Positions 35,595 to 47,595 of a stretch of 64,000 nucleotides of DNA are shown here, piece after piece. Under the pieces are notes generated by a model. The model was not told the origin of the DNA, did not search any database, and worked only from the letters and a program-made list of their open reading frames with translations. The translations under genes and the position numbers were made by a program. Numbering within the stretch: position 1 is the first letter of the stretch; each line of letters begins with the position of its first letter. The stretch spans positions 30,373,920-30,437,919 of the forward strand of contig OW386285.2 of assembly GCA_936432065.2 (NCBI GenBank). The letters run 5' to 3'. Source of the stretch: Rutpela maculata. Its lineage: Eukaryota; Arthropoda; Insecta; Coleoptera; Cerambycidae.

Positions 35595-36461
35595 TGAATG
35601 AAAATTCGGCGAAACTGGACATGCTAGAGATCTTCTTAAATTAGGTAGGAATGCCCAATTGGATATTTTACTAGGTATTCGGGAAAATGCGCGCAAGTCG
35701 ACCAGGCAAATTGCTGCTGAAAATAAAGCAAGCAGATTATCAGTGTCTCGAATTTTGAGGAAAGAGAAGTCCATCTGGTACATGAACTAAGCGAATCAAG
35801 TGATCACAAAATCGAATTCTGCGAGACGATATTGAACAGGTGTCACCCGAGGTGTTACTTAAATCCCCAGTTTATAAATAGAATTATTATTTCTGATGAA
35901 GCGACTTATTGGTTGAATCAACAGACGAAACTATCCATGCTGTAGTAGAGAAATTCCCCAATGGATGATGGACGCCCACAGCCAGTGTTTAACCAAAGTG
36001 AATGTTTGGTTAGGATTATTGTATATTAAATAAATTGTCCCTACTTTTTCGAGGGTTCATTAAATGTTGAACGGTTTCTACATTTTTTAGTTAATTTCCT
36101 ACTTTCAACATTGAAAATGCTATATCCAAATGAAATAGATCGGAATTTTTGGTTTCATCAACATGGAGCTTCACAGCATTTTGCAAGTGAGTTAGGGCTC
36201 ATTTAAATTCAGTATTTCCTGGCAGGTGGATTGGTAGGCGCAGCACAATAGAGCGGTTTGCCCGCTCTCGTGACTTGATGCAACTAGATTACTTGTTGTT
36301 ACAATTAAAAAAAATTATCAGTACATCACAGTACTGGTCAAAAAATTGTTTATTGTGGATAAAGAGGCGAAGAGAAAATGATCAAATATCTTTTAATGAA
36401 GTATTTTTAGTCAAATTGCTTCTTATCAACCCAAGGTTCGATACTTCTTATGAGCCCTGTA
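35595..36461 (+). pseudogene. Second mariner-type transposase, decayed
   Basis: Gives RENARKSTRQIAAENKASRL, VSRILRKE (HTH), EFCETILN, NRIIISDEATYWLN (first Asp), NRNFWFHQHGASQHFASELG (second catalytic block, where the expected Asp of QDGA reads His), then RWIGRRST and SRDLMQLDYLLL (third Asp block). The right end appears to be at about 36460, where the complement reads CAGGGCTCATAAG next to TA. The left end was not found. Frameshifts and the lost catalytic Asp make it inactive. Confidence 0.7.
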
Positions 36462-36773
36462 CATTGCGCAGGTTAATTATACAGGGTTATTGGTAACTCG
36501 ACGTATTTCTGTCAAGAGGACCTAATTTGCAACAATTTCTACTCACATGTGTTATATGTAAAAGTTTTTAGTTTTCGAGATATTTCAATTTTTAATTTTT
36601 TATTGAAAACCCTAAATTTGCATTTTCAAAATTAAATTTAAAAAAATACCACTGACTGAATATCACTGATTTTAATTTTTGTACTTAGATAGCTGTCCAA
36701 AATACATTACTAACAGTAAAATGTCAAAAAATACCTAATGGTCCAAAGATGCAACAAAAAATAAAAATTATTT
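36462..36773 (+). other. Possible end of another mariner-like MITE
   Basis: TACAGGGTTATTGGTAACTC at 36480 looks like a TA-flanked CAGGG terminus. No matching right end was found before the Helentron-like element, so it is either truncated or fortuitous. Confidence 0.35.
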
Positions 36774-37589
36774 TACTTCCACGTCCAGTGGAAGTATAGT
36801 AACGACAAAAAATTTTTAAAAAATTTTTATTGTCCAAATAGGCTTAAAATGTCATGAAACGTCGAGATTTTAAGTTTGAGCGAAAAAAAAATTTCTGTCT
36901 GTCTGTCTGTCTGTCTGTCGGTCTGTCTGTCGGTCTGTCTGTCGGTCTGTCTGTCGGTCTGTCTGTCGGTCTGTCTGTCGGTCTGTCTGTCGGTCTGTCG
37001 GTCTGTCGGTCTGTCGGTCTGTCGGTCTGTCGGTCTGTCTGTCTGTAACTTTTTTGTGCGCACGTTTACTCTGGAACCGTTTAATATATTGACTTGAAAT
37101 TTGGTACACATATGTACTTTAATGAGATCTAGAACTAGATTATATTTTCATCTTGTTCCGTCGAAGGGTTGGGGGGTAAATTGGGGTAAATTTGGGGTAA
37201 ATGGGTAAATCAAGCAGGTAAGAGTCCATGAAATTGGTATTTAGTATATACAAGAGAAGCTAAGGTCTCAAAAAAATTTTTGGCATTAGCCACCCCCATT
37301 ACCACCCCCACCTCCTTATTAAAGGGGATGAAAAAAAATGTGATTTAGTGTATGTACAGGAACCAGAAACCTCAAAATATTTTTTTACTTCATCCACCCC
37401 CCACTACCACCCCCACCCCACTACCGATGTGGGGTATCGTTTTATGGGTTTTTGGGGAAGAGGATTTCAAATATTATATTATTAAAGTTCCATAAACAAT
37501 TATTTTCACATACAAAGTTTTTTCGTTGTGAGTGACTTGGATAGAGAATCTGGATGTGGAAGTAGTGATTCCTTGGGCAGCGGTTTTTT
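36774..37589 (+). mobile_element. Helentron-like element, copy 6 (reference copy)
   Basis: The best-preserved and longest copy. It has the 5' hairpin (TACTTCCAC, a 5 nt loop, GTGGAAGTA), the block GTCATGAAACGTCGAGATTT, an expanded GTCY microsatellite at 36896-37045, the conserved block GACTTGAAATTTGGTACACA, pyrimidine-rich and polypurine tracts (37295-37430), a subterminal inverted copy GGATGTGGAAGTAGTGATTC, and the end CTTGGGCAGCGG followed by T6. No ORF of the Rep/helicase type. Subterminal inverted repeats, a GTCY microsatellite and lack of target duplication match what is known of DINE-1/HINE (Helitron2/Helentron) elements. Confidence 0.9.
36896..37045 (+). repeat. GTCT/GTCG (GTCY) microsatellite within Helentron-like copy 6
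   Basis: Nearly pure run of GTCT and GTCG units (about 37 tetramers), far longer than in the other copies (roughly 3-8 units). The period of 4 produces open frames on both strands with repeating Val-Cys-Leu-Ser or Asp-Arg-Gln-Thr; these are artefacts. Confidence 0.95.
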
Positions 37590-38214
37590 AATTTCTGTTA
37601 AAATGACGTCGATTTATTACAAAAATTCATTAATACATTAATCGTAAACATCATCATCTCTTTTTTATTAGCTTTCCAACGAGGTAAAACGCTATTAAAA
37701 AAAAAATAATTCCACGAAAATCTTTAATAAGAAGTGAGCACTGAGCAGGTAGAGAGCGTATTCGCCATTCTTTTGTTACTATAGATATAATAATAATAAC
37801 AAAATATAATATAATATAAGAATTTATTTTTTATTGTTAAATATTATTTTAATTGAAATATAAACATCTTTTAGATTGAATCATTTATTTATTTATGGTT
37901 AACTTCCATAAGCGCGTTCACTATTTCAAAGGAGCTTAATGTTAACAATTAAATGAAATAATATACTTAAGTTGATAACTAATTTATTTATTACTACAAA
38001 TCTTGTTCAACATTATAATCTCTATTCCGTATACAGACACGAAGTCTCTTCCTCACTTCCGTTTTATTCACTCTTGAAGTGAAATTTTCATTTACTCCAC
38101 GGTGTCGATTATCCTCTCCCTCAATTGTTCTACGGAGTTCACCAGCTACTTCATGTGCCCCCAGACATGAAAATCCAATGAACTTAAGTCTGGGCATCTC
38201 AGTAGACTGCATCA
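37590..38214. other. No supported gene
   Basis: AT-rich. A minus frame at 37994-38245 overlaps the start of the following non-LTR piece and shows no motif I recognise. Confidence 0.35.
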
Positions 38215-38560
38215 TCTCGTTAATAGGCGCAGTAAAGTTAAACAATAAACTAACATTATATTACAAGGTAATACTTCGACCAATTCTTCTCTATGGCAGT
38301 GCAGTATGGAACGGGGCATCAGATACGCAGCTTCAGAGGATTCAAATGACTCAAAATAAAATACTCTGCCTGTTAGCGAACTTTCATCGGTACATAATAA
38401 TTGATGCACTCCATCAAATTGCTGAGATGCCGAGGAGCAGAGAACTTATCAGGAAGACCGCCCAAACATTTTTCTCATTTAAAATCGCAGCATCAGAACT
38501 AACACGTGACTTAGCACAACAATGAAGACATGACAACATCTATCATACACATAGCCTCCT
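38215..38560 (+). pseudogene. Jockey-type non-LTR ORF2 C-terminal fragment
   Basis: Gives NNKLTLYYKVILRPILLYGS, AVWNGASDTQLQRIQMTQNK, ILCLLANFHRY and IDALHQIAEMPRSRELIRKT, ending near AASELTRDL. The run YK-ILRPILLYGS-VWN, then LQ--QNK-LR, then LH----MP---E-I, is the standard C-terminal part of Jockey-like ORF2 proteins after the reverse transcriptase. The polymerase part is missing. Confidence 0.7.
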
Positions 38561-39663
38561 ACATCAGAAACTCGATATTTATGACAATACGTAACTTAAT
38601 ACGGATAACATCCCATCCCAGCAACCTATCTTTACTCAAAATTCATCCTCTCTTGTGGAATTCTAAACCAGGAAAACATAAACATATATTTATATATTAA
38701 ATTACACTAAATCCCACATTTTAACATACTTGATATTAAAATAAAACACTTTACAAAAAGCATCCAGTTTTACATATTGACATATTACCTTAAACAGGTT
38801 TTTTGTTATTTTCCTATGTGATATGATAGCGTGAACATCCATGCCCCTTTAACTTCTGCTGTCCTAATTATTTACAGCAAATTGCACATTAAAATAAATG
38901 AATTTAAGCTGTAGGAAAAATGCTATATAGATAAAAAATGTAGGAAATTGTTTGAAATCTCTCGGTCTGTCATCGGCCGCCAAAATCGCATCACGCTTAA
39001 GCGCGTTGTAACGTTTTTCTATACTTAAAATACCCTTTCAATTGTATATACAGAGAATATAAATAAAGACACTTAAGTGGTAAATTGTAAAAATGACTCG
39101 GACTCAAAAACTGAGTAGGCTAGCATATTCAGTTTCATGGCAACCGACTTATTTAACGACTAAACATCAGTTTTGGAGTCTTCAAACCACCACACCACTT
39201 TTAAAGAAGTCTATTAAAAATAGTTGATTCTGCAGCCGTAGAAAAGGTATTGTAAACAACAACATCATTTCACACTCATTCGACTTATGGAACTCGCCTT
39301 CGGCTCGTTCCACCAAACTGTCTCACTCGTGTGAAAAGATTCATTTTCGGAACTTGTTGTTTAAAACATTATTTTAGTTTGACACATGGTTACTACGAAA
39401 AAAGTAACATACATTTTTCTTGATTTTGTCCACTGATCGATAGCCATTTTTCTCACTTTAAAAAGATCCTATTGGCAGATGTTTTTTGAAAATGTGCGTT
39501 TTGATTGGTTAATAAAGTAGGAATATATTAATCACAGTTAAAATTCTTTCCTTCGGTAAGCGAGGGAAGTAAAACCTAAAAATTGTCCTGCAAATTGCAG
39601 TTGTACCAAAGACGAATTAGAATGCGTAATATGCAGTTAGGCACGTCGACGTTGGTAGGGAGA
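38561..39663. other. No gene; small inverted repeat near 39250-39370
   Basis: TAAACAACAAC (39254) and GTTGTTTA (39355) with part of the flanking sequence are inverted, forming a degenerate MITE-like structure of about 115 bp. Otherwise AT-rich DNA. Confidence 0.4.
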
Positions 39664-39704
<41 letters not shown>

Positions 39705-40054
39705 TGCCTTTATTTCAGTATTATACATTAATACAATACCTAGGGCGAAGTCTAGCCGAAGCTACTCTACTTAACCCTAACCGAACATAAACACTAAGTA
39801 ATAAAGATAAAAGATATGTTTTTTAAAACTAAAGTCATTATTAATTTTGCAAAATATGACATTAAATCTTAAAATATATGAATAATACTAAAAAATGTTT
39901 GTGAGACAGTGACGCAACAAAATACAAAGAAAAAGAAAAAAGAGAAAGGAAAGGGAACATATATAAGACTAAAATACAGACAGATTATAGTTGTGAATGT
40001 AACTGAAATATACAATTAAATAGAATTAAATTAGATATAAATTCATAACATCAC

Positions 40055-41302
40055 GACTAACTTTGTGATGTCAAAAAAGTGTGCTTTACTCTTCTACGAA
40101 AGCTGTTTACGGGGAGGTTTTTCAGAGAATCGTTTAGGTTGTTATATATTTTAGCTGCGTTGTATGTAAATGACCTAGTAAACAAAGCTGAATAAAATCT
40201 GGGCAGCGATATTTGACCGACATGTCGTATATTTACATTATGTAAATCACGTCTAAATACAATTTTTTCTCGTAAGTATGGTGGTGAAGAAGAAGACAGT
40301 ATGCGTTTAACAAGCACTGACGTATGCTATTTATAAACGTTTTCTAATTTTAGCCAACCAAGCTGATTTATTTTTACCGAAACTCTATCGTACTTTTTTA
40401 ACCCATAAACAAATCGACAACAACAATTTTGTATTTTTTGAAGTTTACTTTGGGTGATTTTGTCAAGACGGGGATAATATATTGTAATTCCATAATTTAA
40501 AATTGGCAATACGAGAGATTCGGTGAGTTTCTTACGTAACGTAAAATTAATAAGCTTTATATTTCTATATAGCAACTTTAATGCTAGATATGCTTTTTTG
40601 ATGAGTAGTGACACATATTCCTCAAATCTTAACCTACAATCGAAAATAACTCCTAGAGTCTTTACACTGTTTACAACTTGTATGGGCTCATTACAAATAA
40701 TTATCTTGAGATGAGTCTTAACTATATGTTCTAATCGCTTTGGACAAAAAATAATGACGTTACATTTATTTGTGTTCAGTTTTAAATTATGCAGTTTAGA
40801 ATATTCCGATAATAATTTGAGGTCATGATTTATTTGTGTGCACGCCACATCAACAAGATGTGGTTCAAAGGAAAGTGATAACTGAGTGTCATCAGCAAAT
40901 GCTTGTATGTTAGAATATTTTACTACGTTAAAAATATCGGCGATGTATATAAGGAACAATATCGGCCCCAGGACAGATCCTTGGGGAACGCCAGATGTTA
41001 CGAAAGAAATTTCGGAACACGCATCATCAACTACAACTTGCTGGCGACGGTTATTTAGGTAGCATTTAAAGAAATTTATGGAGATATGATCAAGACCATA
41101 ATATTCAAGTTTGGAAAGAAGCAAAGCGTGGTCCAGAGTATCGAAGGCTTTGGCAAAATCGAGTAGTACGAGAGCTGTAGCTAAACCATTGTGAAGATAT
41201 CTAATTATATTATCAGAAACATTTAATAAAAGCGTTGTAGTACTAAACTCCTGAAACCAGATTGCAAGTCTGATACGATATTATTATCAGTTACATAATG
41301 TA
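40055..41302 (-). pseudogene. Non-LTR reverse transcriptase (main catalytic part and C-terminus)
   Basis: Upstream of the longest frame, the minus strand reads YVTDNNIVSDLQSGF and LVLLDFAKAFDTLDHALLLS (first catalytic Asp motif) across a frameshift. The 265-codon frame (41124-40327) continues with KLEYYGLDHISINFF, the NRRQQV block, TSGVPQGSVLGPILFLIY, AFADDTQLSL (FADD catalytic motif), LNTNKC, LGVIFDCRL and LTESLVLPILNYGI. A stop at about 40327 and a shift separate the last 86 codons (40317-40057; YNAAKIYNNLNDSLKNLPVN). Clade is probably CR1/L2/Jockey-like (inference). The catalytic motif is intact but the gene is interrupted, so it is inactive. Confidence 0.9.
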
Positions 41303-42794
41303 GTCCAGTCAATGAAAGAGTTGTAGAGAACATTTTGGAGGGGAGAATTTTTCTCTTCATGAATGTGTTGGGGGTAGTCAGGAGGTAAACATACTAAAAG
41401 TCCCCGCCCCTAGCCCCGCCGCTTCAGTAGGAGAGGGGGGTGGAAAGGTTCCTTTTTTCGATTCATCGCTTATAACTCGGAAACGATGCGTCGTAAGAAA
41501 AAAGGTAATCTATGCAAAATTAAAAGTAATTAAATTTCCCACAAGAATGTTTATATTCATTTTCTTCCTATGTGTTATATTTTACGAGATATTCGCCAGC
41601 GAAAATCGATAATTAGTAAAAAAAAAATCAATTGTGTACCTTGAATATTTCTATCAAAGCGGTTTACAGGGTTCTGCTAATAAATCACAGTCACAAAACA
41701 ATCTTTATTTTACAACACTCGACGTATTTACTAACGTAATATTTTGTCGAAGTCTAGACATTTCCTTAAATATACAGTGTGACTCCTACAGTGATACCCT
41801 TATAACTTTTTCATTTTGTTTCCGATTTGAATCAAATTTTACTCAAGTATAGAACAAATTAGGATCTACTTATGACCAGAAAATCATTCACCTGCTCTAA
41901 TGGCAAAGCTACCTGCGGTACCAAAATATGAGGAAAAAGATTAAAAATCATATTGATTTTCAATCTTATGAACGACGAATTTTACGTAGCCACCACAAAT
42001 TGCAGAAACTGAGGACCCCCTTTGCCAGATGAGCTTATGTATGAGATATCCCCCATCAATAATCAAATCAAATTTTGGTGTATGTACGTTTGTGGCACCG
42101 ATTGGATGCATTTTTTAGAATTTCTAACATTCAAAATATTTTATTTTTTTTAGAATATTTTGGTACCGCAGGTGGCTTTGTCTTTATAGCAGGTGAAGGA
42201 TTTTCTGGTCATAAGTAGATTCTAATTTGTTCTATATTTGAATAAAATTTGATTCAAATCGGAAACAAAATGAAAAAGTTATAAGGGTATCTTCATTTTA
42301 AGTGAGTCAGACTGTATATTTAAGGAAATGTCTAGACTTCGACAAAATATTACGTTAGTAAATACGTCGAGTGTTGTAAAATAAAGATTGTTTCGTGACT
42401 GTGATTTATTAGCAGACCACGGTAAATCGCTTTGATAGAAATATTCAAGGTACACAATTAATTTTTTTTTATTAATTTTCGATTTTCGCTGGCGAATATC
42501 TCATAAAATATAACACATAGAAAGAAAATGAATGTAAACATTCTTGTGGGAAATTTAATTACGTTTAATTTTGCATACATTATCTTTTCCCATACGACGC
42601 ATCGTTTCCGAGTTATAAGCGATGAATCGAAAAAAGGAACCTTTCCACCCCCCTCCCCCCTGAAGCGGCGGGGCTAGGGGCGGGGACTTTTAGTATGTTT
42701 ACCTCCTAACTACCTCCAACACATCCCTGAAGAGAAAAATTCTCTCCTCCAAAATGTTCTCTACAATCCCCTTTTGGGCATTCATTGATTGGAC
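41303..42794. mobile_element. Palindromic element inserted in the reverse transcriptase gene
   Basis: Nearly perfect palindrome with arms of about 630-740 bp and a 200 bp loop (41935-42155). Ends are GTCCAGTCAATG and CATTGATTGGAC, followed inward by TGTAGAGAACATTTTGGAGG. The arms include TCGCTTATAACTCGGAAACG (41468 and its complement at 42606). Flanks read ATCATTA and TACATTA on the retrotransposon strand, a possible 6-7 bp imperfect target duplication. The retrotransposon reading continues on either side, so the palindrome came later. Confidence 0.85.
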
Positions 42795-43410
42795 TAATGA
42801 TACATTTGCATATTTATAATTCTTTCAACAATTTTCGACATAGAAGGAAGTACCTATACTAATAGGACGCAATTCGTTATAAGCTTTGGGGTTAGGCGTC
42901 TTAGGCAAGGGTTTTACTAGAGATATCTTCCACATCTCTGGGTAATAGCCAGTTTCCAAACAACAATTCACAATATGAGTAATATATGGGCAGAGTAGGC
43001 AAACAGAGCTGCAGCATTTTGGCACAAATGTTATCATTTCCATAGGCATTAGATTTTAAACTATGTATTACACATTTAACCTCTTCCATTGTCGCTACTC
43101 TAAACGTAAATTTTAAGCTGTCATGTTTATTAGATTTATAAAAATTGGTTCTGTCTTGGCAATTATTTGGGGGACTGAAAACGGATAAAAAATAGTCATT
43201 TATTTCTTCGGGATTTTTTAGATCTTTGGGAATGTCAGTAGTACTTCTATTTTTTATATTCAAGTATTTTATGGACTTCCATAGTTCTTTTTTGTTTGCA
43301 TTATTTTGTTGAAAGGTCAGATAAGCTGCTTTTTCTTTCTTTACGGCATTTGTAACAAGATTACGCATTTGTTTGTAGTAGTTATGATCATTTATAGATT
43401 TCGACCGTTT
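42795..43410 (-). pseudogene. Non-LTR ORF2 linker and start of the reverse transcriptase
   Basis: Reads YYKQMRNLVTNAVKKEKAAY, NKKELWKSIKYLNIKNR, NDYFLSVFSPP, VATMEEVKCVIHSLKSNAYG (linker between endonuclease and polymerase). A frameshift near 42990 leads to ETGYYPEMWKISLVKPLPKT and AYNELRPISI (first RT block), then LPSMSKIVERIINMQMYH up to the palindrome. It is the 5' continuation of the polymerase at 40055-41302. Confidence 0.85.
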
Positions 43411-43434
43411 GTATTTATAATATATATATAAAAC

Positions 43435-43870
43435 GACTATCGAAGTTTAAGAATTAAGGATAGGATTTTGCAGAGTGAGAGGGAAATATGTGTTTATTTT
43501 CGGTTTATTATAAATATTAAAAAAATCGGAAATGGTATAATCTTTAAAATAGTTTCGGATACTTCCCATTGATCTAAGGAAGACAACCATATACAATATT
43601 TAACATAAACTTTGTACATAGTTAAATGCCATACTCTAATAATGAAATTAGGAACTATTTTCATTGACAAACTACGGTATTCAAGTACAACAGAAATTTA
43701 CAATAAAAAAAAATATATAGTTGCATTCCTTAGAACAATAGCAATTATTTAAAATAGTTTTAAAGATTATACTATGTTTGGTTTTTTAATTATTTATAAT
43801 AAACCGAAAATAAACGCATATTTCCCTCTCACTCTGCAAAATCCTATCCTTAAAACTGACCCTGTATATA
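43435..43870. mobile_element. Inverted-repeat element next to the retrotransposon 5' break
   Basis: Arms of about 120 bp (43441-43560 and 43745-43865): AGGATAGGATTTTGCAGAGT pairs with its complement near 43835, and TATTTTCGGTTTATTATAAA pairs with 43785-43805. The right end reads ACTGACCCTGTATA, a CAGGGT-type mariner-like terminus; the left end is more decayed. No ORF of its own. Confidence 0.7.
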
Positions 43871-44305
43871 AATGGAAGTTAATTTCACAAGATTCAAGTT
43901 TTTGAGCAACGATACCTCCTTTCAGCTTGTTTATAAGATAAGTAAACAATTTTCTGTTCAGTAGATATGAAAGAATATCATATAACATATTATATAAGAG
44001 ATAATCTTGCATTCATTACTCCTCAATTTAGCAAATTATATTTGCCATGTAATTATCTGCTAAGTAAATCTATCCAGGGTATCTATAGAGCAAATTTGTA
44101 TTAAAGAGAAAGATAGCTACTAATTGGCCCAGTTTATAGTGCATCCTCAAACATAAACATTACTCTAATGGAGTGGAAGATGAACATTAAAATTAACTAC
44201 TAAACTCATCTAAATGGATATTAAAATCATTTACTAAATTTGCCTCAAAGTGCTTTCTGAAATTGCGTTATGTTTGACGTTTCCAAGGTACTGAGATTTA
44301 TAAAA
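43871..44305. other. No recognisable feature
   Basis: AT-rich spacer between two inverted-repeat elements. Confidence 0.4.
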
Positions 44306-45023
44306 ACAAACAAGCTGAAAACGTACTCTTTGCCGGTTTACTGAACTTTTTATATAATTTTTATACATTCCGCAGTTTTTTGTAAATAATGCTAGTTTTA
44401 AACATTTTCAATTTTATAGCACGAACTTTTTTGGGGAAAGACTCAGTGTAAAATAAAGTAGAAATAAATAAAAAACTATACCAAAATCTATGTGGGTTTC
44501 GAACCCGGGACCCTATTTTCTACGACTGCTTTCGAACACCACAAATAACGCACAGTAGCCATGACTCGAAACTGTCATTTTTCACACGATGTGTGCAAAA
44601 ATCCAAAAAACACAGTCCTGTCATGTTTTCACACAGTCCAGTCAAAAACTGAACTGACACCTATTATTTGTATTTTTTGAATTAGTCGCAGTAAATAGTA
44701 TATTGTGCAACAAGTGTTGAAAATAGCACTTTTCACACGAGTGTAACAGTTTGTGACACTAGCCGTAGGTGAGTATCATAAGTGTGATTTCCATACGTAT
44801 TGCACACTATACGTTTTCTACGACTTTCCTCATAGTCCAGACTACACAGAACATTTTATACTGAAACCTCCAAAAACTTGCAAAATGAATAATTTTTTTA
44901 ATGAATACGTGAAAGTGTATAGAATAATATCCTGAAAAGTTCACATTCCGCTCGGATGCCGAACAAAAAAAAATAGTGAAAAAAATTTTTTTTCATCCAA
45001 TTTTTCAAAATTTTGAAAATAAG

Positions 45024-46243
45024 TCAGGGTAGGAAAAACAAAAAATACAGGTGGATAGATCACGTGTTTCTGAACAGAAAATATTCTAATAAAATTTATC
45101 GCCAGTCACGGTATTCCTGGAAAAAAATAGTGAATTAACTTCGTCACTCTGCGCGGCCAAGCGCACGGTTAAATGCATACTATGGAACCTCTAAAAATTG
45201 TTAGGTGTTCTAATTAATAAAATAAAGCTTTTTTTCTCTTTCTGATTACACATTTTTAACATTTTTCTTAGTTAATAGGAGGATAAATAGTGAATTATAA
45301 AGTGAGTATAAAGTAAAGAGTGAGGATAAATAGTGAGTATGGAGGAAAAATATATAATTATGAACGCATACACAGACACCACACATAGCCGCAGGATCGA
45401 AGCAGATCTGCCGCGCCGTAACTAGCATGAATTTTTACCTGCATTTTCTGTATTACATTTACTACAGGTACACTGATCCACATTTCAACCATATCCAATG
45501 GATTCCTTGTACATTTGTTAATGTATTGGAAAAGTTACAGAATTTATATTCAAAACTATAGGCAGTTATAAGGATAAGATCATGAAAATCGCTATTTCTG
45601 ATCATGATGGGATTGGTCATATTTTTGAAAAAATGCATACAAGTAAACGAATTTTTGTTTGAGCACTTGAAAAGTATACATTTTTTTCCAATGGATTAAT
45701 TTCTCGACAAGTTACAGCCTCCAATATATATATATTTATCAAAAAAAATCATGAAGCAAGGAAATTAAAATGATTTGAGATGTACTATTTCTTTTGAATC
45801 TACGTTACTACAACTTAATAAACCATAATAATCATGAAGTATACATACTTTTTAACAGGTCGCAATGAAGAAAGAAGTATTTTTTTTAAGGACTTTTATT
45901 TTTTTTATATTTTTTATTACGACGATTGAGTTCGGGCGTGATAATATATAAATATAAGTATATTTTTCCCATCCATACTTTGCTTGTATTGTTTAAAACA
46001 AAAAAGCATCCGAAAGCCACAATTTCCATCTTTTAAATGAACCAACATTCATATGGATTGAACAAATTCTGATTTAGTGACATGTAATTCAGTGCGTCGG
46101 TGTCACAGTCATGTGTATTCAAGCGCGCGAACGCATGGATCTCGCTCCGAGTTATAACGTTATACCGTGGCTTTAGCAATAAATTTTTTTCATAAATACG
46201 TTATCTATCCATCTGTATTTTTTATTTTTTCTTAGCTTTTAGT
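45024..46243. mobile_element. TIR element nested in the left arm of the giant palindrome
   Basis: Ends share about 80 bp inverted: AAAAAATACAGGTGGATAGA near 45040 and ATCTATCCATCTGTATTTTT near 46204, then CACGGTA in both. The intact right arm (about 48575-48600) shows the empty site between AAGTAAAT and AGTCCACTC. The interior is not palindromic and has no recognisable gene. Confidence 0.7.
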
Positions 46244-46432
46244 CCACTCAAATTAGGAAAATAGCGGAGAAAAACAGCGGTCTGAACAGCAGTCTCTCTG
46301 CATAGGAAGTAAGTATTCAACTTTTAGAACAAGGTTTGCTTATGCGCAGAAAAAAAGAAATGATTTTTGAGATATATACATATATATATATATATACGTT
46401 TTTCCGTGTATTTTTTTTCATTTCGACGTATA

Positions 46433-47595
46433 CAAGGTGTTTCGAAAAGATTGGGACAACGTTTAGCCGTAGATACTTGACATCAAAACAAGTCGATTTA
46501 ACTCAAAAAGTAGTGGTCTAACTCTTTCCGTTTCCAAGATACAGGATGGCAAAGTAAAAAAATTGTATTCGTAATTTGTGTCTATCTTGGAGACTATTAT
46601 ACGTATCTACTTCAAGTTTGGTAACGACATGTTTTTCGCTAATTACAATGGTGATATTGCCGATGCCATATTTTATAGATGGCGCTAGTAACAGGACTTT
46701 TACGTGACACTTTAAGCCATAACTTTTTTGAGGTTAGGTTTTGGACATCGTCTTCTATTATAATCGAAACGCAATTTGGTTTCCTAAAGAAAAGGTGTAC
46801 TTGTTTAAACGCGATAAAATGCATCCTTTCAGAGAAAAAAGCAATTTACAACTTTGTCACACACCAGTTCGAAAAAATTCAACACCTCTGGTGTTTTGAA
46901 AATATTGAGACAACGCCTAGCGTGGACTCTTGACATCAAAACAAGTTGATTTAACCCAAAAAGTAGCGGTCTAACTCTTTTCGTTTTCAAGATACAGAGT
47001 GGTATAGTAAAAAAAATGTTTTCATATTTTGTTTCTATCTTGGAGAATATTATACGTATCTACAACAAGCACTATTGACGACTTCAAAACATCATACTTG
47101 ACGTACACCTACTAGATAAGAAAACCGCTTTTAAGTATAATTGAATTTCCTCGAACTGGTGTGTGATAAAGTTGTAAATCGCGTATTTCTCTGAAAGGGT
47201 GCATTTTATCGCGTTTAAACAAGTACACCTTTTCTTTAGGAAACTAAATTGTGTTTCGATTATAGTAGAAGACGATGTCCAAAACCTAACCTCAAAAAAG
47301 TTATGGCTTAAAGTGTCACGTAAAAGTTCTGTAACTAGCGCCATCTATAAAATATGGCATCGGTAATGACACCATTGTAATTAGCGACCTGAAAAACATG
47401 ACGTTACCAACTTTGAAGTAGATACGTATAATAGTCTCAAAGATAGAGACAAATTACAAATACAATTTCTTTACTTCGCCACCCTGTATCTTGAAAACGA
47501 AAAGAGTTAGACCACTACTTTTTGAGTTAAATCGACTTGTTTTGATGTCAAGAATCTACGGCTAAGTGTTGTCCCAATCTTTTCGAAACACCCTG
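46433..47595. mobile_element. Mariner-end palindrome with TA duplication, nested in the giant palindrome
   Basis: Ends CAAGGTGTTTCGAAAAGATT and its complement ...CGAAACACCCTG, each next to TA. Arms of about 550 bp pair almost throughout. The opposite arm of the giant palindrome (48379-48396) keeps the unduplicated site, so the TA target duplication is directly visible. The two similar frames beginning MALVT (46679 plus and 47344 minus) are the same arm sequence read from both sides and are not genes. Confidence 0.85.

Larger units (their letters stand above)
39664..43410 (-). mobile_element. Non-LTR retrotransposon (5' truncated, split by a palindrome)
   Basis: One minus-strand element in two pieces: N-terminal linker and start of the reverse transcriptase at 43410-42795, then the rest at 41302-40055. 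About 390 bp of 3' untranslated DNA follows, and the element ends in AAATAAAGGCAATTT plus a (TTA)n tail (39665-39703 on the plus strand). The palindrome at 41303-42794 separates the pieces. No endonuclease domain is left, so it is 5' truncated near 43410, where another palindrome begins. Confidence 0.85.

Noticed and set aside
36854..37111. Overlapping frames on both strands encoding repeating Val-Cys-Leu-Ser or Asp-Arg-Gln-Thr
   Set aside because: They are translations of the GTCY microsatellite, whose 4 bp period keeps several frames open.
46679..47344. Two similar ORFs in opposite directions that look like a duplicated gene
   Set aside because: They are the two arms of one palindrome read from each side; no domain and no independent support.
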